64,000 nt of DNA from Alkanindiges illinoisensis (GTDB taxonomy: Bacteria; Pseudomonadota; Gammaproteobacteria; Pseudomonadales; Moraxellaceae). The notes beneath the pieces were generated by a model. The model ran no database searches. It was not told where the DNA came from and worked only from the letters and a program-made list of their open reading frames with translations. The DNA lies in contig NZ_SNTY01000036.1 of the NCBI RefSeq assembly GCF_004377485.1, forward strand, positions 62,001-126,000. The letters are read 5' to 3'. Both the position numbers and the translations under genes were made by a program. This document shows positions 59,056 through 64,000 of this stretch, piece after piece (the stretch's first letter is position 1; each line of letters starts with the position of its first letter).

Positions 59056-59688
59056 CTAGCAACGATAAGCCCGCACAAAAAAGGCAATATTGTCCTGTGC
59101 CAGTTGTTGTTGTTGCTGTTCACTGGGCGCAGCTTCAATATCAAACAGCACGCGCATGTGGCGGTGTCCACAAAACAGGCTTAAAAAATGCTCAGCGGCT
59201 TGCAGGCTGTTGGCAATGCTTAACTTGCGCTGGGAATGGGCCTGTTCCAGCAAGCGGGTCATGTGGCTGAGCACCCGCGTTGGCCCAGCGGCAAAAAACT
59301 TGTGCACCAGCGTGGGGTTATGCTGGGTCATACTGCACATCAGGCGGTGCAGTTCCAGCCCTTCCTTGCTGTAAATAATCGACTGAAAACGCAGGGCAAT
59401 GCGGTTTAGAGCAGTTTCAATCGCCATGTCGGTTTTTAAGTCAAAATCCAGTGCAGGCAACTGGTTTTCACAGTGATTTTCCACTGCAGCAATAAACAGG
59501 GTTTCCTTGTCATTAAAGTGCTTATACACCGTGAGCTTGGATACTCCGGCGGCCAGGGCAATGCTATCCATGCTGCTGCCTTCATAGCCCAGTTCCAGAA
59601 ACAGGCATTTGGCAGCATCCAGAATGGATTGCCGTTTGGCCATATCCTTTGGCCGGCCCGGCGTGGCCGTATGACGTAAATCGCTCAT
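59056..59688 (-). CDS. TetR/AcrR-family repressor of the efflux locus
   Basis: 210 residues. The N-terminal helix-turn-helix (about 20-65) reads A-K-C-L-F-L-E-L-G-Y-E-G-S-S-M-D and A-G-V-S-K-L-T-V-Y-K-H-F-N-D-K-E, the standard TetR recognition helix. A helical ligand domain follows, with a Gln-rich C-terminus. The ATG at 59688 is preferred over a TTG 6 bases upstream. It is divergent from an adaptor-RND pair with an inverted repeat in the gap, the classic arrangement for an AcrR-type repressor responding to a substrate of the pump. It ends on TAG. Confidence 0.92.
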   Translation of the reverse strand: MSDLRHTATPGRPKDMAKRQSILDAAKCLFLELGYEGSSMDSIALAAGVSKLTVYKHFNDKETLFIAAVENHCENQLPALDFDLKTDMAIETALNRIALRFQSIIYSKEGLELHRLMCSMTQHNPTLVHKFFAAGPTRVLSHMTRLLEQAHSQRKLSIANSLQAAEHFLSLFCGHRHMRVLFDIEAAPSEQQQQQLAQDNIAFFVRAYRC

Positions 59689-59753
59689 GCGCAACAGCTT
59701 GTCTAACCTGACGTAGATTGCATCAATTGTACCTGATTTATACTCTTAAATTA

Positions 59754-59797
59754 CTATACTGATTGGTTTACTTTATTTTATAAACTCATTAGTATAA
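59754..59797. promoter_or_regulatory. Inverted repeat between the TetR and adaptor genes (likely TetR operator)
   Basis: 17-base arms CTATACTGATTGGTTTA (59754-59770) and TAAACTCATTAGTATAA (59781-59797) match at 13 of 17 positions around a 10-base AT centre. Position and size fit a TetR-type site that would cover divergent promoters. Confidence 0.5.
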
Positions 59798-59830
59798 AAA
59801 TTAGCAAAATTGACAAAAGAATACCAAAAC

Positions 59831-61033
59831 ATGCGTGACCACATCAAATTTGGGGCAATGAATCATACTGGGGAACAGCAGGTGCGCCGTTTGGCAACAC
59901 ATTTGCTGATCATGCTGGCAATGGCTTTGGCCGCCGGGCTTAGTGCTTGCCAGAAAGCCGATCCACCACCAGCACCCTTGCGTGCCGTGATGGTGGCGCA
60001 ACCGTTGAGCAGCAATAGCGGTCAAAGCAGCTATTCCGGTGAAGTCCGGGCACGGCAGGAAGCAGACCTGTCATTCCGGGTGGCCGGCAAGGTGACCCAG
60101 CGGCTGGTGGAAGTGGGTGACCAGGTGCGCAGCGGGCAGGCACTGGCGGTACTCGACTCCACTGATGCCAACCTGCAACTGGGTGCGGCTCGCGCGCAAC
60201 TGGACAGCGCGTTATCGGTTGAGCGTACGGCCAAAGGCGAACTGGAACGCTATCGCCAGTTGTTGCCTGCCAATGCCATTAGCCGCTCGCAGTTTGACCA
60301 GATTGAAAACCAGTACAAAACCGCACGCAGTAATGTGCAGCAGGCGCAGGCCAATTTAAATGTGGTCAGCAATCAGGCCAGTTATTCCACGTTATATGCA
60401 AATAAAAGCGGCGTGGTGGTGAGCCGCAGCATTGAAACCGGACAGGTGGTGAGTGCCGGGCAACCCGTCTACCGTCTGGCGCTGGATGGCGAACGTGAAG
60501 TGCTAATTGGCGTGCCGGAACAAATGATTGAACAGTTTAAGCCACGCCAGCCAGTGCAGGTGTCGTTATGGTCAAATCCACAGCAATTGCTACCCGCCTA
60601 TGTACGTGAAATTTCCCCGGCTGCCGATGCCTCGCGTACCTTTGCAGTACGGGTTGCCTTTGCCAATGCAGGCGCACCCGTCAAGATTGGCCAGAGTGCG
60701 CGGGTTTTGGTCACCAATCCCGCCACCAATGCAACCTTGCAAGTGCCACTGGCAGCAGTCACAGCCGAGCAGCAGCAAAGCTATGTGTTGGTCGTCAATC
60801 CAGCCAATTCAACCTTAATGAAAAAACCGGTACGCATTGGTGCTTATGGCCGTGATAGTGTGCCGGTGCTGGCTGGTTTAAGCCCACAGGATTGGGTGGT
60901 AATTGGCGGCGTGCATTTGTTGCAACCGGGCCAGAAAGTTCGCGCGGTGAATCGCAATAACCAGCCTGTGTTTCAACAAAATGCGCAGTCAATGCCTCAG
61001 ACTGCATCATCAATTACGGCCAAAAAGGACTAG
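59831..61033 (+). CDS. RND efflux periplasmic adaptor lipoprotein
   Basis: Membrane-fusion protein joining an inner-membrane RND pump to an outer-membrane channel. About 400 residues. The N-terminus has a hydrophobic segment ending L-S-A-C (lipobox, acylated Cys) followed by a Pro-rich linker. Then come a lipoyl half-motif (A-D-L-S-F-R-V-A-G-K-V), an alpha-hairpin coiled coil (~115-190), the second lipoyl half (L-Y-A-N-K-S-G-V-V-V) and beta-barrel domains. Candidate starts are a TTG at 59810 and ATGs at 59831 and 59858; none has a strong ribosome site, so the exact N-terminus is uncertain. The pump gene begins 3 bases after the stop. Confidence 0.92.
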   Translation: MRDHIKFGAMNHTGEQQVRRLATHLLIMLAMALAAGLSACQKADPPPAPLRAVMVAQPLSSNSGQSSYSGEVRARQEADLSFRVAGKVTQRLVEVGDQVRSGQALAVLDSTDANLQLGAARAQLDSALSVERTAKGELERYRQLLPANAISRSQFDQIENQYKTARSNVQQAQANLNVVSNQASYSTLYANKSGVVVSRSIETGQVVSAGQPVYRLALDGEREVLIGVPEQMIEQFKPRQPVQVSLWSNPQQLLPAYVREISPAADASRTFAVRVAFANAGAPVKIGQSARVLVTNPATNATLQVPLAAVTAEQQQSYVLVVNPANSTLMKKPVRIGAYGRDSVPVLAGLSPQDWVVIGGVHLLQPGQKVRAVNRNNQPVFQQNAQSMPQTASSITAKKD

Positions 61034-61036
61034 ATC

Positions 61037-64000
61037 ATGCGTTTTAATCTGTCCGAATGGGCCTTAAACAACCGGGCCTTAGTACTGTTTTTTATGATTC
61101 TGTTGGCCCTGATTGGCTTTGTGTCGTACAGCAAGCTGGGACAAAGTGAAGACCCGCCCTTTACCTTTAAGGTGATGGTGATCCAAACCTACTGGCCGGG
61201 TGCCACCGCTGAGCAGGTGTCATTGCAGGTGACTGACCGCATTGAAAAAAAGCTGATGGAAACCGGGGAATACGACAAGATTATTGCCTATTCACGGCCT
61301 GGCGAATCGATGATTACCTTTATGGCGCGTGATTCCATGCGTTCCAAGGATATTCCCGACCTATGGTACAACGTGCGCAAAAAGGTGGGTGACATCAAGC
61401 AAACCCTACCGGTTGGCGTGCAGGGCCCATATTTTAATGATGAGTTTGGCGATACCTTTGGCAATATTTATGTGCTCACTGGTAAGGATTTTGACTATGC
61501 CGTGCTGAAGGAATATGCGGATCGCCTGCAATTGCAGCTCCAGCGCGTTAAGGATGTGGGTAAGGTTGATCTGGTTGGCTTGCAGGATGAAAAAATCTGG
61601 ATTGAGCTGTCCAACACCAAAGCCGTGAGTCTGGGCTTGCCTTTAAGTGCCGTGCAGCAAGCGCTGGAAGCCCAAAACGCCATTGTACCCGCCGGGTATT
61701 TTGAAACGCCAACCGATCGCATTCAACTGCGGGTGAGTGGCCAGTTCAAGTCGCTCGATGACATTAAAAACATGCCGATTTATGTGGCAGGCCGCAGCAT
61801 TCGTCTGATTGACGTGGCTGAGGTATACCGCGGTTTTAGCGAGCCAGCACAGCCACGTATGCGCTTTATGGGCGACAACGGCATTGGCATTGCGGTGGCC
61901 ATGAAAAAGGGCGGTGATATTCTGGCACTGGGCCAAAATCTGGAAACTGAGTTTGCCCGCTTGCAGGACACCTTACCGGCTGGCATGACCTTGAGCAAGG
62001 TATCCGACCAGCCTGCCGCGGTAAAGGAAAGCGTGGGCGAATTTGTGCGGGTACTGGCTGAAGCCGTCATTATTGTGCTGATTGTCAGCTTTTTTTCGCT
62101 AGGGTTTCGCACCGGACTGGTGGTGGCATTTTCCATTCCGCTGGTGCTGGCCATGACCTTTGCCGTCATGAATTATTTTGATGTGGGCCTGCATAAAATT
62201 TCCCTTGGTGCGCTGGTACTGGCGCTGGGCTTGCTGGTGGATGATGCCATTATTGCCGTGGAAATGATGGCGATTAAAATGGAGCAGGGCTTTAGCCGTA
62301 TTAAAGCCGCCGGCTTTATGTGGCAAAGCACGGCATTTCCCATGCTGACCGGAACACTAATTACCGCGGCGGGTTTTTTGCCGATTGCAACGGCACAGTC
62401 TGGCACCGGGGAATATACCCGTTCCATTTTTGAAGTGGTGACCATTGCCTTGCTGGTCTCGTGGGTGGCTGCCGTGATGTTTGTGCCTTACTTGGGTGAC
62501 AAGCTGCTGCCTGATTTAAGCCAAATGCAGCATCAGGCGCCGTGGTATCAGCGCCTGTGGTTAAGGTTTAAGCACAAAAACCGGTCTTCTGTCTCTACTT
62601 CAATTCCAGCAGATCAGGTGATTAATCCATCGGCCACTGCAATAGAGCACGACCCGCATGATCCCTATGCTACCCGTTTTTACCAGCAGTTCCGTCGTCT
62701 GGTGCAATGGTGCGTGCGTTATCGCAAAACCGTGATTGGCATTACCGTGGCGGCATTTATTGGCTCAATCATGCTATTTGGGCTGGTACAACAGCAATTT
62801 TTCCCGCCTTCCAACCGGCTGGAAATCATGGTGGATTTAAAACTGGCCGAAGGGGCGTCCTTAAAAGCCACGGAAAGCCAAGTGGCGCGCCTTGAAAAAA
62901 TGCTCAAAGGCCATCCGGGCATTGAAAACTATGTGGCGTATGTAGGCACCGGTTCACCGCGTTTTTATTTGCCGCTAGACCAGCAGTTGCCACAAGCCAG
63001 CTTTGCCCAGTTTGTGGTGCTGGCCAAAAGCATTGAAGACCGCGATGCCTTGCGCCAATGGCTGATCAAGACCTTGAATCAACAATTCCCCGAGGTGCGC
63101 AACCGGGTATCTTTGCTGGAAAATGGCCCGCCTGTCGGCTATCCGGTACAGTTCCGGGTGTCCGGTGAAGACATGCAGCAGGTACGCCAGATTGCCCGTC
63201 AGGTGGCAGCCAAGATTGGTGAAAATCCCAATGTGACCAATGTGCATCTGGACTGGCAGGAACCCAGCAAGATCATTTATCTGGACATTGATCAGGATCG
63301 CGCACGGGCACTGGGTGTAGACAGCAGCACGCTGGCACAATTTTTACAAAGTTCCATTAGCGGTATGGACATTAGCCAATATCGTGAAAAACGCGAGCTA
63401 ATTCAAATTCGCATCCGTGGTGCCGAACGTGAGCGGGCACAGGTAGAAAATCTGGCCAGCCTTGCCGTGCCCAGCAGCAATGGCGGCAGCGTGCCTTTGG
63501 CACAAATTGCCAACCTGCGCTATGGCTTTGAGGAAGGCATTATCTGGCATCGCAACCGTTTGCCTACGGTGACCGTGCGTGCGGATATTCGCACCAATAA
63601 GCAACCCGTGACACTGGTCAACCAGATTTCACCCACGCTGGATGGCATTCGCCAGCAATTGCCCAGTGGCTATTTACTGGATGTAGGTGGAACGGTAGAA
63701 GATTCTGCCCGTGGCCAGGCTTCAGTGAATGCCGGGATGCCATTATTTCTGGTGGTGGTAATGACCTTGCTGATGCTGCAATTGCGCAGTATGTCACGCA
63801 CGCTAATTGTGATGCTTACCGCCCCGCTGGGCCTGATTGGCGTGGTGCTGTTTTTACTGCTGCTCAACAAGCCGTTTGGCTTTGTGGCGATGCTGGGCAC
63901 CATTGCCTTGTCCGGCATGATTATGCGTAACTCGCTGATTTTAATTGACCAGATTGAGCAGGACATCAGCAGTGGCCTGAGTCCGTGGCAGGCCATTACT
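61037..64000 (+). CDS. RND efflux pump inner-membrane permease (3' end outside window)
   Basis: Proton-driven exporter of drugs, detergents or other hydrophobic compounds. The frame is open from the ATG at 61037 to the window edge (988 codons of an expected ~1030-1050). It starts M-R-F-N-L-S-E-W-A-L-N-N-R-A-L-V, close to TriC/MexK-type pumps. The helix-4 proton-relay Asp pair is in L-G-L-L-V-D-D-A-I-I-A-V-E. Two large periplasmic loops (~35-335 and ~555-860) flank the helix bundles, and S-G-M-I-M-R-N-S-L-I-L-I near the end is the helix-10 region. An outer-membrane channel gene may follow beyond 64000. Substrate not predictable. Confidence 0.95.
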   Translation, partial: MRFNLSEWALNNRALVLFFMILLALIGFVSYSKLGQSEDPPFTFKVMVIQTYWPGATAEQVSLQVTDRIEKKLMETGEYDKIIAYSRPGESMITFMARDSMRSKDIPDLWYNVRKKVGDIKQTLPVGVQGPYFNDEFGDTFGNIYVLTGKDFDYAVLKEYADRLQLQLQRVKDVGKVDLVGLQDEKIWIELSNTKAVSLGLPLSAVQQALEAQNAIVPAGYFETPTDRIQLRVSGQFKSLDDIKNMPIYVAGRSIRLIDVAEVYRGFSEPAQPRMRFMGDNGIGIAVAMKKGGDILALGQNLETEFARLQDTLPAGMTLSKVSDQPAAVKESVGEFVRVLAEAVIIVLIVSFFSLGFRTGLVVAFSIPLVLAMTFAVMNYFDVGLHKISLGALVLALGLLVDDAIIAVEMMAIKMEQGFSRIKAAGFMWQSTAFPMLTGTLITAAGFLPIATAQSGTGEYTRSIFEVVTIALLVSWVAAVMFVPYLGDKLLPDLSQMQHQAPWYQRLWLRFKHKNRSSVSTSIPADQVINPSATAIEHDPHDPYATRFYQQFRRLVQWCVRYRKTVIGITVAAFIGSIMLFGLVQQQFFPPSNRLEIMVDLKLAEGASLKATESQVARLEKMLKGHPGIENYVAYVGTGSPRFYLPLDQQLPQASFAQFVVLAKSIEDRDALRQWLIKTLNQQFPEVRNRVSLLENGPPVGYPVQFRVSGEDMQQVRQIARQVAAKIGENPNVTNVHLDWQEPSKIIYLDIDQDRARALGVDSSTLAQFLQSSISGMDISQYREKRELIQIRIRGAERERAQVENLASLAVPSSNGGSVPLAQIANLRYGFEEGIIWHRNRLPTVTVRADIRTNKQPVTLVNQISPTLDGIRQQLPSGYLLDVGGTVEDSARGQASVNAGMPLFLVVVMTLLMLQLRSMSRTLIVMLTAPLGLIGVVLFLLLLNKPFGFVAMLGTIALSGMIMRNSLILIDQIEQDISSGLSPWQAIT

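Noticed and set aside
1-64000. tRNA or rRNA genes, insertion sequences, prophage genes
   Set aside because: I scanned the gaps by eye for cloverleaf arms, CCA ends, transposase motifs and terminal inverted repeats and found none; a tRNA or covariance-model search would be the decisive check.

Overview
The window is a piece of a Gram-negative gammaproteobacterial chromosome. Gene content and order (serB divergent from an smp/ytjB-like gene; ribBA-ribH-nusB-thiL-pgpA; glmU-glmS side by side; a ribBA with a degenerate GTP cyclohydrolase half) resemble Acinetobacter and its relatives, so a Moraxellaceae member is my best guess. Base composition looks closer to 50% GC than usual for Acinetobacter itself. 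The taxonomic call is inference from synteny; no search was run.

Left part (1-24.6 kb), housekeeping: partial serB; an smp-like membrane protein; a GDT1-type manganese exporter behind a clear yybP-ykoY manganese riboswitch; riboflavin genes interrupted by a tandem-repeat, palindrome-rich spacer; nusB; a roadblock-like gene; thiL-pgpA; glmU-glmS; a photolyase; two Mip-like FKBP prolyl isomerases; an SDR; a dihydrolipoamide-dehydrogenase-like flavoprotein; an aldehyde dehydrogenase; a NSS transporter with its 33-residue MetS-type partner; a zupT interrupted by one in-frame TAG; and fmt-rsmB.

Middle part (24.6-46.7 kb), the most unusual region: seven plus-strand genes (891, 898, about 1806, 164, 904, 2013 and 383 aa). 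All have signal peptides and most are built from DUF11/B_ant_repeat, Cna-B/SdrD-like and SpaA-prealbumin-like modules. Three are co-linear paralogues. The 2013-aa protein carries the same N-terminal module, then DUF11 and Cna-B domains, then a long probable outer-membrane beta-barrel, and it overlaps a gene for an OmpA-type peptidoglycan-binding protein. I read the cluster as an uncharacterised cell-surface assembly: an outer-membrane anchor or porter, an envelope clamp, and several calcium-binding-like surface or fibre proteins. A strong hairpin and a shift in codon choice suggest that the 904-aa protein is the abundant product.

Right part (46.7-64 kb): a small exported protein, a LysR regulator divergent from ilvD, a duplicated thioredoxin-fold protein, an HhH lipoprotein, a MarR-hydrolase pair, a small lipoprotein, a DUF4259 protein, ppc, an HD-domain gene broken by a second in-frame TAG behind two perfect-type palindromic operators, and a TetR / adaptor / RND efflux locus running off the right edge.

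Two otherwise intact genes each carry a single in-frame TAG, while at least five other genes here end normally on TAG. Two independent nonsense mutations, sequencing error, or suppression at these codons are all possible.
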